DNA from: Pseudomonas botevensis | Lineage (GTDB): Bacteria > Pseudomonadota > Gammaproteobacteria > Pseudomonadales > Pseudomonadaceae | Direction of reading: 5' to 3' | DNA length: 64,000 nt | NCBI RefSeq assembly: GCF_019145475.1 | Contig: NZ_JAHTKI010000002.1 | Location: 186,001-250,000 of the forward strand | The notes under the pieces: model-generated | Told to the model about the DNA's origin: nothing | Databases searched by the model: none | What the model saw: only the letters and a program-made list of their open reading frames with translations | Made by a program: the position numbers and the translations under genes | Shown: positions 54,561 to 63,799 of the stretch, one piece after another | How positions within the stretch are numbered: position 1 is the stretch's first letter | Layout of the letters: every line of letters begins with the position of its first letter

Positions 54561-55433
54561 TCATCGCTGATTCATCTGTGTCGCCAGTTCGATAAAGGCC
54601 AGCGTTGCGGGTGAGGACTGGCGCTGATCGAGCACGGCCAACCCGACCTGACGCCGCACGGCCGGCGACAGCGGTTTGCTCACGTAGCGTGGGTTTTCCA
54701 TGTCGGGCAGCGAGCCTTCGGCCACAAGGGTGATCGCATCGCCCCGGCTGACGGCGTCGAGGGTGCTGATCAATTGTGAGCAGCGGTAACGAATGTTCGG
54801 TTGCAGACGCGCAGCATTGAACAACCGTGAAACCAGCTCGCTGGAGCCGGCTTCGGTCAGCACGAAGGGGTCGTTACACAGTTCCTTGAGGCTCACGTCG
54901 GAACGTGCCGCCAATCGATGATTCAAGGGGAGCAGGGCCACCATCTGGTCCTCAATCAGGGCAAAGGTGTCGAAACGCTCTTCGGGCAGCACGACAAAAC
55001 CGATGTCGATCCGCCGCTCCTCCAGCCACTGAATCACCTGACGATCCGGCCCTTCATCCATGTGGACTTCGATACCCGGATGTACTTCGCGAAAGCGTTG
55101 CAGGATCTTCGGCAACAACTTGATCGACGACGTCGGGCCGAACGAGCCGATGCGCAGGGTGCCGCGCTTCATGCCTCGGGCATCGGCGGCTTCCTGGCGC
55201 AAGGTGTTGGCCAGTCCCAGCATCGCCCGTGCCCGCAGCAGCAGTTGTTCGCCGATGTCGCTGAGTTCCACTTGGGATTGATGGCGGCGCAACAGTTCGA
55301 CGCCCAATTCCTGCTCCAGAGACTTCAGCGCGTGCGACACCGCCGATTGCGAAATCCCCAGGCGATGGGCGGCGAGGGTGAAACCGCGTAACTCGGCCAC
55401 CAGCGAAAAGATTTCCAGTTGAGTCAGGGTCAT
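54561..55433 (-). CDS. LysR family transcriptional regulator
   Basis: A 290-residue LysR regulator. HTH at about 18-40 (TLAAHRLGISQSAVSHALKSLEQELGVEL in parts), then the effector domain from about residue 90. It is divergent from an EamA exporter gene by 77 bases, so that exporter is the likely target. Confidence 0.92.
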   Translation of the reverse strand: MTLTQLEIFSLVAELRGFTLAAHRLGISQSAVSHALKSLEQELGVELLRRHQSQVELSDIGEQLLLRARAMLGLANTLRQEAADARGMKRGTLRIGSFGPTSSIKLLPKILQRFREVHPGIEVHMDEGPDRQVIQWLEERRIDIGFVVLPEERFDTFALIEDQMVALLPLNHRLAARSDVSLKELCNDPFVLTEAGSSELVSRLFNAARLQPNIRYRCSQLISTLDAVSRGDAITLVAEGSLPDMENPRYVSKPLSPAVRRQVGLAVLDQRQSSPATLAFIELATQMNQR

Positions 55434-55510
55434 GAGTTTTTACTCATTTTACGATGATGGAGAATCGGCTGAATGATACGCCATCCGTCAATTCAATCGT
55501 TTGGAGTGTT

Positions 55511-56458
55511 ATGAGCAGTTGTGAGCAAACCCGTGGGGGCGCGTCGGATCTGCCGGTTTACCTGACCCTTTGCGCCGTGACCATGATCTGGGGCGGAACC
55601 TTTGTTGCCGGGCGGTTCCTGGCTGGCAGCCTGACCCCGGTGTTCGCCGCCAGCTTGCGCTTTCTGCTGGCGAGCGTGGCGTTGCTGATGTTTCTGTGGC
55701 TCGCGCGGATTCCGCTGGCCAGGCCCAGCCCTCGGCAATGGCTGCAACTGGCGCTGCTGGGGTTCTTCGGGATTTTCTTTTACAACCTGTGCTTCTTTTA
55801 TGGGCTGCATTACATCAATGCCTCGCGCGCCTCGTTGATCGTTGCGTTGAATCCGGCGGTCATCGGTCTGGCCTCTTGGGGGCTGTTCAAGGAACGTCTG
55901 GGCCGGGCCAGAGTAATGGGCATTGCGATCTGTATTGCGGGGGCGAGCCTGGTGATCGTCAGTCGCAATCCGCAGTGGCTCGCGGCGACGGCGGACGCGT
56001 GGATCGGTGATCTGCTGATCTTCGGCTGCGTGCTGGGCTGGGGTGTCTACTCGCTGTTTTCCCGTGGCTTCAACCAGAGCCTCGGCCCGGTGCAGACCGT
56101 AACGTTTTCGATTTTGCTCGGCACGCTGATGCTGTGGGCGCTGGCGGTGCTGCGCGGGGAGGTGAGTGTTGCGGCGCTGGTCGAACTCGGCGCGCCCCAG
56201 TGGTTGAGCCTGCTCTATCTGGGCGTGCTCGGTTCCGCGCTGGCCTATATCGGGTATTACCACGGTATCCGCAAAATCGGCGCGACACGTTCCGGGGTGT
56301 TCATTGCGTTGAATCCGCTGACGGCGGTCATTCTCGGCGCGTTTCTGCTGGGCGAACGACTGACGCTGCCCATGTGCCTGGGCGGCGGGTTGATTCTGGG
56401 CGGCATCTACCTGTGCAACAAACCCTTTGCACCCACGGCAAAAAAGCGGATTTTATAG
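55511..56458 (+). CDS. EamA-family (DMT) transporter
   Basis: A 315-residue membrane protein with ten predicted helices in two EamA halves (about 22-155 and 170-305), starting with the typical LTLCAVTMIWGGTFVAGRF. TTGGAG precedes ATG 55511. The likely role is export of an amino acid or metabolite; the substrate is unknown. It is divergent from the LysR gene. Confidence 0.9.
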   Translation: MSSCEQTRGGASDLPVYLTLCAVTMIWGGTFVAGRFLAGSLTPVFAASLRFLLASVALLMFLWLARIPLARPSPRQWLQLALLGFFGIFFYNLCFFYGLHYINASRASLIVALNPAVIGLASWGLFKERLGRARVMGIAICIAGASLVIVSRNPQWLAATADAWIGDLLIFGCVLGWGVYSLFSRGFNQSLGPVQTVTFSILLGTLMLWALAVLRGEVSVAALVELGAPQWLSLLYLGVLGSALAYIGYYHGIRKIGATRSGVFIALNPLTAVILGAFLLGERLTLPMCLGGGLILGGIYLCNKPFAPTAKKRIL

Positions 56459-56704
56459 AGAGGGCAGACAACCATATTTACGCTGTGTAGAATCGGGTTA
56501 CGCATACAATAATAATCGTCTTCTGGCAGCAGAAGCCTCGCCCGCAAGAGCCTTGGGTCGACAATGAAGATATTCGGGTTTCAACTGATCTACGGTGACT
56601 TCCTCGCCCGCAGTGTGCGTGGCATCTCCTGTGCGCCACCCACCGGTCTCAGCATTACTGACAAATAACTCTGGTTAATTGATAAGAATGATGAGGCGCC
56701 AACC

Positions 56705-57781
56705 ATGGCAGATTTATACGAAAACCCAATGGGCCTGATGGGCTTCGAGTTCATCGAGTTCGCATCGCCGACACCCGGCACCCTGGAGCCGATCTTCGAG
56801 ATCATGGGCTTCACCAAGGTCGCGACCCACCGTTCCAAGAACGTGCACCTGTATCGTCAGGGCGCGATCAACCTGATCCTCAACAACGAACCGCACAGCG
56901 TCGCCTCGTACTTCGCTGCCGAGCACGGCCCGTCGGTTTGCGGCATGGCATTCCGGGTCAAGGATTCGCAGAAGGCCTACAACCGCGCGCTGGAACTCGG
57001 CGCCCAGCCGATCCACATCGAAACCGGTCCGATGGAACTGAACCTGCCGGCGATCAAAGGCATCGGCGGCGCGCCGCTCTACCTGATCGACCGTTTCGGC
57101 GAAGGCAGTTCGATCTATGACATCGACTTCGTGTTCATCGACGGTGTCGACCGTAACCCGGTGGGTGCCGGCCTGAAGATCATCGACCACCTGACCCACA
57201 ACGTTTATCGCGGGCGCATGGCCTACTGGGCCAAGTTCTACGAGACGCTGTTCAACTTCCGTGAAATCCGTTACTTCGACATCAAGGGCGAATACACCGG
57301 CCTGACTTCGAAGGCGATGACCGCGCCGGACGGCATGATCCGCATCCCGCTCAACGAAGAGTCGTCGAAAGGCGCCGGGCAGATCGAAGAGTTCCTGATG
57401 CAGTTCAACGGCGAGGGCATCCAGCACGTCGCGTTCCTCACCGACGACCTGATCAAGACCTGGGATTCGCTGAAGAAAATCGGCATGCGCTTCATGACCG
57501 CGCCGCCGGACACGTACTACGAAATGCTCGAAGGCCGCTTGCCGAACCACGGTGAGCCGGTGGATCAACTGCAATCGCGCGGCATCCTGCTCGATGGCGC
57601 TTCGGACAAAGACGACAAGCGTCTGCTGTTGCAGATTTTCTCGGAAACCCTGATGGGGCCAGTGTTCTTCGAATTCATCCAGCGTAAAGGCGACGATGGT
57701 TTCGGCGAAGGCAACTTCAAGGCGCTGTTCGAATCGATCGAGCGCGATCAGGTTCGCCGTGGCGTGCTGGCTACCGAGTAA
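56705..57781 (+). CDS. hpd: 4-hydroxyphenylpyruvate dioxygenase
   Basis: The 358-residue iron enzyme converts 4-hydroxyphenylpyruvate to homogentisate in tyrosine breakdown. The sequence corresponds almost residue by residue to the P. fluorescens enzyme. Iron ligands are visible in DHLTHNV (His161), QHVAFLTDD (His240) and [18 protein letters not shown] (Glu322). The C-terminal gate helix ([16 protein letters not shown]) is intact. It is alone here, with a 240-base upstream gap and its own terminator. It removes tyrosine whose synthesis begins with the DAHP synthase of this window. Confidence 0.97.
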   Translation: MADLYENPMGLMGFEFIEFASPTPGTLEPIFEIMGFTKVATHRSKNVHLYRQGAINLILNNEPHSVASYFAAEHGPSVCGMAFRVKDSQKAYNRALELGAQPIHIETGPMELNLPAIKGIGGAPLYLIDRFGEGSSIYDIDFVFIDGVDRNPVGAGLKIIDHLTHNVYRGRMAYWAKFYETLFNFREIRYFDIKGEYTGLTSKAMTAPDGMIRIPLNEESSKGAGQIEEFLMQFNGEGIQHVAFLTDDLIKTWDSLKKIGMRFMTAPPDTYYEMLEGRLPNHGEPVDQLQSRGILLDGASDKDDKRLLLQIFSETLMGPVFFEFIQRKGDDGFGEGNFKALFESIERDQVRRGVLATE

Positions 57782-57796
57782 GCCTTGCCCGATATA

Positions 57797-57834
57797 AAAA
57801 AGCCCGGCCTGCAGACATGCAGGCCGGGCTTTTT
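57797..57834. terminator. Bidirectional terminator between hpd and rarD
   Basis: A 13-base GC-rich perfect stem (AGCCCGGCCTGCA with its complement, loop of four to five) is flanked by A-run and T-run. It serves convergent hpd and rarD. Confidence 0.88.
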
Positions 57835-57846
57835 TTCAGGATTTTT

Positions 57847-58728
57847 TCAAGGGCGGCGCTGACGCATCAGATGCTTGAACCCTTCGAACACCAGCACTAC
57901 AACCGCCAGCCAGATCGGGATGTAAGTCAGCCACTCTCCGGGCTTGATGCTCTCGCCCAGCAGCAGCGCCACACCGAGCAACAGCACCGGCTCGACGTAA
58001 CTGAGCAGACCGAACAGACTGAATGGCAGCAAGCGGCTGGCAATGATGTACACCACCAGCGCCGAAGCGCTGATCAGGCCGAGCAACGGGATCAGCCACG
58101 CCAGCGCCGGGTACTGATCGAATACGCCAAACCCTTGGTCGCCACCGCGCACGAACCAGTACGCCACCGGCAACATCAGGGCCATGTCGACCCACAACCC
58201 GCCAAGGTTGTCGGATTTGAGGTACTTGCGCAGCACGAAGTACAGCGGATAACCCACGACCACCACCAGCGTCGCCCAGGAGAACCCGCCGACCTGATAC
58301 AACTCGTTCAGCACGCCGAGACTGGCGAAGAACACCGCGACTTTCTGCAGGTACGACAGGCTTTCACCGTAGGCAATACGCCCGGTGAGCACCATCGCCA
58401 ACGGCAGCAGGAAGTAGCCCAGCGACACGTCGAGGCTGTAGCCGTTGAGCGGCGCCCACATGAACAGCCACAGTTGCACGCCGAGCAGTGCCGCCGAAAC
58501 CACCAGGCCGGCAATCAACTTGGGATATTCGGCCATCCGGCGCAACAGCGTAACCACACGCCGCCATTCGCCGGACAGCAGCATGAACAGGGTCATGCAG
58601 GGCAGGGTCAACAGCATCCGCCAGCCAAAGATTTCCACGCCGCTCAAAGGGGTGAGCAGAGAGGTGTAGTAATACATGACGGCAAACAGCGTCGAAGCTG
58701 TCACCGAGAGAGCGATACCTTTAGACAA
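57847..58728 (-). CDS. rarD: EamA-family transporter RarD
   Basis: A 293-residue protein with ten helices. The start MSKGIALSVTASTLFAVMYY and the RarD-specific EIFGWRMLLTLP, LNGYSLDVSLGYFLLPL and SYVEPVLLL segments identify it within the EamA/RhaT group. Inner-membrane transport is expected, possibly of chloramphenicol-like or metabolite substrates. It is followed by REP elements on its upstream side. Confidence 0.9.
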   Translation of the reverse strand: MSKGIALSVTASTLFAVMYYYTSLLTPLSGVEIFGWRMLLTLPCMTLFMLLSGEWRRVVTLLRRMAEYPKLIAGLVVSAALLGVQLWLFMWAPLNGYSLDVSLGYFLLPLAMVLTGRIAYGESLSYLQKVAVFFASLGVLNELYQVGGFSWATLVVVVGYPLYFVLRKYLKSDNLGGLWVDMALMLPVAYWFVRGGDQGFGVFDQYPALAWLIPLLGLISASALVVYIIASRLLPFSLFGLLSYVEPVLLLGVALLLGESIKPGEWLTYIPIWLAVVVLVFEGFKHLMRQRRP

Positions 58729-58830
58729 ACTGTCCTCGCGGGTTGAAGGTCGAACGGGGCGCGCAGGATACGTGGTTTTTGTGCTGAATATTGGTCGGGG
58801 TGGTCAATATTTTCTACATCCGCCAAAAAG

Positions 58831-58865
58831 CCCCTCACCCCAGCCCTCTCCCGGAGGGAGAGGGG
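58831..58865 (+). repeat. REP-type palindromic element 1
   Basis: CCCCTCACCCCAGCCCTCTC...GGGAGAGGGG forms a hairpin and is in opposite orientation to the copy at 58974-59008. The two make a BIME-like pair between the rarD start and the aldo/keto reductase end. Confidence 0.85.
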
Positions 58866-58973
58866 CGACCGAGGTGTCTCAGTAAATCCGTCGACCTGAA
58901 AAGGCATGCCGATTGTGGATTCAACTCAAGGCGCTCAGATAAAAAGCATAGTCCGAACATCCCCCAATTGGTT

Positions 58974-59008
58974 CCCTCTCCCTTTGGGAGCGGGCTAGGG
59001 TGAGGGGG
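58974..59008 (-). repeat. REP-type palindromic element 2
   Basis: CCCTCTCCCTTTGGGAG followed by CGGGCTAGGGTGAGGGGG, the inverted partner of the element at 58831. It ends five bases before the aldo/keto reductase stop codon. Confidence 0.85.
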
Positions 59009-59012
59009 CATC

Positions 59013-60026
59013 TCAAGCCAGACGCGGTTTACGTCCCGACACAAAATGGCTCACGTCATTGAACCCCGGCGTCGAGGCATGCCCCGGTGTCACCAGCGAA
59101 TCGATGAATGCTTCATCCTGCGCCGTGATCTTCACTGCCTGCGCCTTGGTGTAGGCGTCCCATTGTTCTTCAGTCCGAGGCCCGACAATCGCCGAAGTCA
59201 CCGCGCTGTTGTTCAGTACCCAGGCAATCGCAAACTCGACAATCCCGACCCCGCGTTCACGGGTGTATTGCTGGATCTGCTGGGCAATGCGCAGGGATTC
59301 AACGCGCCACTCGGTTTCCAGGATGCGTTTGTCCTGGCGCCCGGCACGGCTGTTGGCGTCCGGCGTCACGTCCGGCGCGTACTTGCCGCTGAGCACGCCA
59401 CGGGCCAGCGGGCTGTAAGGCACCACACCGAGGCCGTAAGTCTGGGCGGCGGTGATCTGCTCGGTCTCGGCCTGGCGGTTGACGATGTTGTACAGCGGCT
59501 GACTGATGACCGGGCGATCGACCCCCAGTTTGTCAGCGATGCGAATCACCTCGGCGATGCGCCAGCCACGATAATTCGACAGGCCCCAATAACGGATCTT
59601 GCCCTGGCGAATCAGATCGCCAATCGCCGAAATCGTCACTTCCAGCGGCGTGTCGTGGTCTTCGCGGTGCAGGTAGTAGATGTCGAGGTAGTCAGTGCCG
59701 AGCCTGCCCAGGCTGGCCTCTAGACCGTTGAACAGATGCTTGCGGCTCAAGCCGCTGCGATTCGGCACGCCGTCCACCGGACCGAACCCCACCTTGGTCG
59801 CCAGCACCCACTCGTGACGACGGCTGGCGATGGCTTCGCCGACGATTTCTTCCGAGCGACCGTTGGTGTAGACGTCAGCGGTATCGATGAAATTGATGCC
59901 TTGATCCCAGGCCTTGTCGATGATGCGCAGTGAGTCCTCTGCGCTGGTCTGTTCGCCGAACATCATCGTGCCCAGGGTGAGGGTGGAGACTTTCAACCCC
60001 GAGTGACCGAGTGTGCGATAGCTCAT
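59013..60026 (-). CDS. Aldo/keto reductase
   Basis: A 337-residue NADP(H)-dependent reductase with TIM barrel. The catalytic tetrad is recognisable as Asp in FIDTADVYTNGRSEE (with Tyr), Lys in WVLATKVGF and His in IYYLHRED. Cofactor region near YSPLARGVLSGKY and the C-terminal SAIVGPRTEEQW. It resembles YajO/tas-like broad-substrate AKRs. It is divergent from nothing close; LysR at 60096 is on the same strand upstream. Confidence 0.92.
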   Translation of the reverse strand: MSYRTLGHSGLKVSTLTLGTMMFGEQTSAEDSLRIIDKAWDQGINFIDTADVYTNGRSEEIVGEAIASRRHEWVLATKVGFGPVDGVPNRSGLSRKHLFNGLEASLGRLGTDYLDIYYLHREDHDTPLEVTISAIGDLIRQGKIRYWGLSNYRGWRIAEVIRIADKLGVDRPVISQPLYNIVNRQAETEQITAAQTYGLGVVPYSPLARGVLSGKYAPDVTPDANSRAGRQDKRILETEWRVESLRIAQQIQQYTRERGVGIVEFAIAWVLNNSAVTSAIVGPRTEEQWDAYTKAQAVKITAQDEAFIDSLVTPGHASTPGFNDVSHFVSGRKPRLA

Positions 60027-60095
60027 GCCGAAATCCTTTTGTCGGTGGGAAAGCTTCCATCAAATACCAGAAGCGCCTGGCGCGGCAAAGTGAAT

Positions 60096-60995
60096 TTATT
60101 GGCTCAGCGCCGTGCAGCGCTCGCGCAAAAACGCCTGCAACACCTTGACCCGCTCCGACACCTGCACCCGGTGCGGGCACAGCAGATTGAACGGTACGCT
60201 CTCGCCGTGCCAGTCATCGAACAGCGTCAGCAGCCGCCCGGCGCGCACGTCTTCGGCCACGTCGAGCCATGCTTTGTAGGCGATGCCGTGTCCGGCGAGC
60301 GCCCAGCGGCGGGCGACTTCGCCGTCGTCGCTGAGGTAGTCGCCGCGCACTTCAACTTCCAGCAATTCATCGCCGCGGCTGAAACGCCAGGTGTTATAGG
60401 GGCGGCCGCTGCGCAGGTAGAGCAGGGCGCTGTGCTCACTCAATTCGGCGGGGCTTTGCGGCGTGCCGTGGCGTGCCAGATAGTCGGGACTGGCACAGGC
60501 GACGCGGCGATGGTTCGGCAGAATCGGCAGCGCCACCAGTGTCGAATCGCTCGGCACACCAAAGCGCAGCGCGACATCGACCGTCTCGCGGAACAGATCG
60601 GCATGCCGGTCGTTGAGCAGCAATTGCAGTTGAATGTGTGGATGCTCGCGCTTGAAATCATCCAGCCACGGCAGCAACACGTTGCGCCCAAAGTCCGATG
60701 GCGCCGCCAGTTGCAGCACGCCGCTCAAGCCTTGGGCCTGTTGCTTGAGCGCCTGCTCGCCCTCGGCCAGGGTCGCCAGGGCCAGGCGCACACTTTCCAG
60801 ATAGCGCCGGCCTTCTTCGGTCAGACGCATGCTGCGGGTGGAGCGCGCGAACAGACGGATGCCGAGCCGGGTTTCCAGACGTTTCAACGCAATGCTGGCC
60901 GCCGCCGGGGTCAGTTCTAGTGCTCGGGCGGCGGCGGAAATGCTGCCGGAGTCGGCCACGCGAACGAAGATCTCCAGATCGAGAATCGAGCTCAT
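60096..60995 (-). CDS. LysR family transcriptional regulator
   Basis: A 299-residue LysR regulator of the DmlR/AaeR-like class. HTH about 18-40 (SISAAARALELTPAAASIALKRLETRLG in parts), RSTRSMRLTEEG, and an effector domain beginning LQLAAPSDFGRNVLLPWLDDF. ATG 60995 is chosen; the frame upstream has no LysR-like residues. It is divergent from the SDR-VOC pair 99 bases away and probably controls it. Confidence 0.93.
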   Translation of the reverse strand: MSSILDLEIFVRVADSGSISAAARALELTPAAASIALKRLETRLGIRLFARSTRSMRLTEEGRRYLESVRLALATLAEGEQALKQQAQGLSGVLQLAAPSDFGRNVLLPWLDDFKREHPHIQLQLLLNDRHADLFRETVDVALRFGVPSDSTLVALPILPNHRRVACASPDYLARHGTPQSPAELSEHSALLYLRSGRPYNTWRFSRGDELLEVEVRGDYLSDDGEVARRWALAGHGIAYKAWLDVAEDVRAGRLLTLFDDWHGESVPFNLLCPHRVQVSERVKVLQAFLRERCTALSQ

Positions 60996-61094
60996 TGATA
61001 AAAATCCTTTAAAGATCCTTTCGATTTGGCGGGATTTTTCTTCGATTGGCAACCTTGGAAGATGGAATCTCCTTAAGCCCAGCGGAGATTTCCC

Positions 61095-61811
61095 ATGAAA
61101 CAGCTCGAATCCATCTTGCGCAACCAGACCGTCGTCGTGATTGGCGGCAGCAGCGGTATTGGTGCCGCTGTCGCTTCGGAGGCTGCCGAACGTGGCGCTC
61201 ATGTTTATGCGGTAGGTCGTCGTGCCGAAACGTCCGATGATCCGCATGGTATCCGCCATGAATCCGTCGATTTGACGGATGAGCCGTCGCTTCGCGCCTT
61301 GTTCGAACGTATCGGCAGCGTCGATCATCTGGTCATCACCGCCGGCCCGAGCGTCGCCGCCAGGCCACTGGCGGACAGTGATCTGTTCCAGGCGCAGCAG
61401 GCGTTCGAAGTGAAATTCTGGGGCGCGCTGCGGGCGATCCAAACGGTGCTGCCGCACCTGAGCGAGCGGGGTAGTGTCACCCTGACCTCCGGTCTGCTGT
61501 CGCGCAAATTCGTCGCCGGGCAATTTATCAAGACCACTCTCAATGCCGCGCTGGAAGCCCTTGCCAAGCAATTGGCGAAGGAGCTTGCGCCGCGTCGGGT
61601 CAACGTCATCAGCCCCGGCGTGACCGATACCGAGGCCTACGCCGGAATGGATGAAAGCCTGCGCACGGCGATGTTCGCTCGCACATCGGCGGCGCTGCCG
61701 GTGGGCCGGGTGGGCACGCCGCAAGACCTGGCGGCGGCGTTTATGCTGGTGATGGAAAACGGCTTTATCAGCGGTAGCATCATCGACGTCGATGGAGGGG
61801 GATTGTTATGA
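61095..61811 (+). CDS. Short-chain dehydrogenase/reductase
   Basis: A 238-residue SDR. The Rossmann motif is GGSSGIGAAVASEA (about 18-31), followed by DHLVITAGP, a Ser-containing VTLTSGLLS strand and GVTDTEAYAG. The usual Y-x-x-x-K is not seen as such; in its place FVAGQFIKTTLNAALEALAK lacks the Tyr, an unusual feature, so activity is uncertain. GGAG precedes ATG 61095. Its stop overlaps the next start as ATGA. Confidence 0.85.
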   Translation: MKQLESILRNQTVVVIGGSSGIGAAVASEAAERGAHVYAVGRRAETSDDPHGIRHESVDLTDEPSLRALFERIGSVDHLVITAGPSVAARPLADSDLFQAQQAFEVKFWGALRAIQTVLPHLSERGSVTLTSGLLSRKFVAGQFIKTTLNAALEALAKQLAKELAPRRVNVISPGVTDTEAYAGMDESLRTAMFARTSAALPVGRVGTPQDLAAAFMLVMENGFISGSIIDVDGGGLL

Positions 61812-62257
61812 CCTGGCAGTTCGATCACCTGGCGTTCAACACGCCGGACGGTCAACCGTTGCAGGACGCTTTCGGTGCCTTGCTGGGACTGACGCCGGGG
61901 CGGCGGCCGCCATTTCCATTCCCCGGTCGCTGGCTGTATCAAGATACGCAGGCGCTGGTGCATGTAATCGAGCAGCCGACGCTCGACGAGACGGCGTTGA
62001 GTCATATCGCCTTTCGTACCGATGATGACGCGGCGACGGTATTGCAGCGGGTACAGGCCAGTGGCTTGCCGTATCAGGTGGCGCAGGTGCCGGAGGACGG
62101 AATCTGGCAGATTTTTGTGCAGATGCCCGGTGGGCTGGTGGTGGAACTGGACGCGAATTTTGAACCGCACACCGATCGACTCCCTTTTCCCCTCGCTCCC
62201 GATGGAGGAGAGGGCTGGGGTGAGGGGGATGGGTCCGGAGTTCACACAAATCCCTGA
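61808..62257 (+). CDS. VOC-family (glyoxalase-like) protein with REP-derived tail
   Basis: A 149-residue vicinal-oxygen-chelate protein: WQFDHLAFNT (metal His about 6), SHIAFRTDDDA and GGLVVELDANF (Glu) are visible. The VOC domain ends near residue 122 with ANFEPH. The remaining 25 residues (LPFPLAPDGGEGWGEGD and further) are encoded by a REP element and are low complexity. It is translationally coupled to the SDR gene. Substrate unknown. Confidence 0.85.
   Translation: MTWQFDHLAFNTPDGQPLQDAFGALLGLTPGRRPPFPFPGRWLYQDTQALVHVIEQPTLDETALSHIAFRTDDDAATVLQRVQASGLPYQVAQVPEDGIWQIFVQMPGGLVVELDANFEPHTDRLPFPLAPDGGEGWGEGDGSGVHTNP
62185..62228 (+). repeat. REP-type element within the VOC gene 3' end
   Basis: TTCCCCTCGCTCCCGATGG followed by AGGAGAGGGCTGGGGTGAGGG is the same repeat family as the elements at 58831 and 58974. 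Here the repeat lies inside the coding frame and supplies the last codons before the stop at 62257. Confidence 0.85.
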
Positions 62258-62270
62258 TCAAACACCCAGC

Positions 62271-62300
62271 AAAAAAAACGGCCCATAAAAAGGGCCGTTT
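62271..62300 (-). terminator. Terminator of the MFS gene
   Basis: On the minus strand a nine-base stem (AAACGGCCC with GGGCCGTTT) is followed by a T-run of eight. It is 17 bases after the stop of the MFS gene and lies between convergent genes. Confidence 0.85.
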
Positions 62301-62317
62301 CTCGTCGCTACCAACCC

Positions 62318-63628
62318 TTAAACCCGCAGCGCCCGCGTCATGCGCAGCGCCAGCAGACTCCCGCCGACAATCACCGCCGCCAGCAGGTACAACGCCGCGT
62401 CGGTCGAGCCGGTGCTGTCCTTGACCCAACCCACCAGGTACGGGCTGAGGAACCCGGCCATCTGTCCCATGGAGTTGATCAGGGCCAGACCACCCGCCGC
62501 CGCACCGGCGCTGAGCATGGCGGTCGGCACCGGCCAGAACATCGGCAGGCCGGTGAGGGCGCCCATGGTGGCCATGCTCAGGCCGAGAATGGCGATGGTC
62601 GGATTGCCGGCGAAATTCACCGCGATCACCAGACCGATGGCGCCCATCAGCATCGGCACCACCAGGTGCCAGCGGCGCTCCTTGCGCAGGTCCGCCGAGC
62701 GCCCGACCACCAGCATGAACACCGCTGCCAGCAGATACGGAATCGCGCTCAGCCAGCCGATCACCAGGTTATCGCTGAACCCCAGGTTCTTGATGATCGA
62801 CGGCAGCCAGAAGTTGATCGCGTACACACCGCTCTGGATGCAGAAATAGATCAGACCGAATGCCCAGATCGCCGGGTTCTTGAACACCGCGAGCAGCGAG
62901 TCGGTGGTGGTTTTCGGCTTGTTCGCCAGGTCTTCGGCCTGATCCGCTTCCAGCACCGCACGCTCATGGGGGCTCAGCCATTTTGCGTTGGCGAAGTTGT
63001 CGCTCAACAGGAAATACGCCAGCGCCCCAAGCACCACGGTCGGAATGCCTTGCAGCAGGAACATCCACTGCCAACCGGCCAGGCCTCCTTGACCGGCAGC
63101 AAAATGATTGAGGATCCACCCGGAAAACGGGCTACCGAGCAGGCCGGACACCGGGATCGCCGACATGAACAGCGCCATGATCCGGCCACGGCGGAAGGTC
63201 GGGAACCATTGCGAGAGGTAAAGCACCACGCCGGGGAAGAACCCGGCTTCAGCCGCGCCGGTGAACAGGCGCAGGGTGTAGAACCCGGTCGGTGTGGTCA
63301 CGAACAGCAGGCAGGTCGACAACGTGCCCCAAGTGATCATCATCAGCGCGATCCAGCGCCGTGGACCGAACTTGGTCAGCGCCAGGTTGCTCGGTACGCC
63401 GCACAGCACGTAGCCGATGAAGAAGATCCCGGCGCCGAGGCCGTAGACGGTTTCGCTGAATTTCAGGGCGTCGAGCATCTGCAGTTTGGCGAAGCCAACG
63501 TTCACCCGGTCGAGGTAGTTGAACAGGTAGCAGATGAAAATGAAGGGGATCAAACGCAGGGTAATGCGCTTGTATACGGCGTTTTTGTCGTCAGCGATGG
63601 CCTGGACGGCTGCGGCGCTCTGGGACAT
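62318..63628 (-). CDS. MFS anion:cation symporter, glucarate/galactarate-type
   Basis: A 436-residue, 12-helix transporter of the ACS family. The first helix region reads PFIFICYLFNYLDRVNVGFAKL, and motif A-like GVPSNLALTKFGPRRWIA, typical of GarP/GudP, phthalate and related acid importers. ATG 63628 is chosen; the longer frame has no ribosome site. It is divergent from a cdaR-like regulator, whose known targets are glucarate, galactarate and glycerate genes, so such acids are the likely substrates. Confidence 0.9.
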   Translation of the reverse strand: MSQSAAAVQAIADDKNAVYKRITLRLIPFIFICYLFNYLDRVNVGFAKLQMLDALKFSETVYGLGAGIFFIGYVLCGVPSNLALTKFGPRRWIALMMITWGTLSTCLLFVTTPTGFYTLRLFTGAAEAGFFPGVVLYLSQWFPTFRRGRIMALFMSAIPVSGLLGSPFSGWILNHFAAGQGGLAGWQWMFLLQGIPTVVLGALAYFLLSDNFANAKWLSPHERAVLEADQAEDLANKPKTTTDSLLAVFKNPAIWAFGLIYFCIQSGVYAINFWLPSIIKNLGFSDNLVIGWLSAIPYLLAAVFMLVVGRSADLRKERRWHLVVPMLMGAIGLVIAVNFAGNPTIAILGLSMATMGALTGLPMFWPVPTAMLSAGAAAGGLALINSMGQMAGFLSPYLVGWVKDSTGSTDAALYLLAAVIVGGSLLALRMTRALRV

Positions 63629-63799
63629 GGCGGCTCTCTCTTTTATTATGATTTTTTGCGATGCAAGGGTAACGTTGATCGCCCTGAGAGTCTCGGTCAC
63701 CTGTGGCCGGATTGTCTTTGTGCCTGAGCACAGGGTTTGCCGCCAGACCCTGTGCGGGTGAACAACCGTCCGCGCCTGTTTACAAGGATTCCCGCTGTC

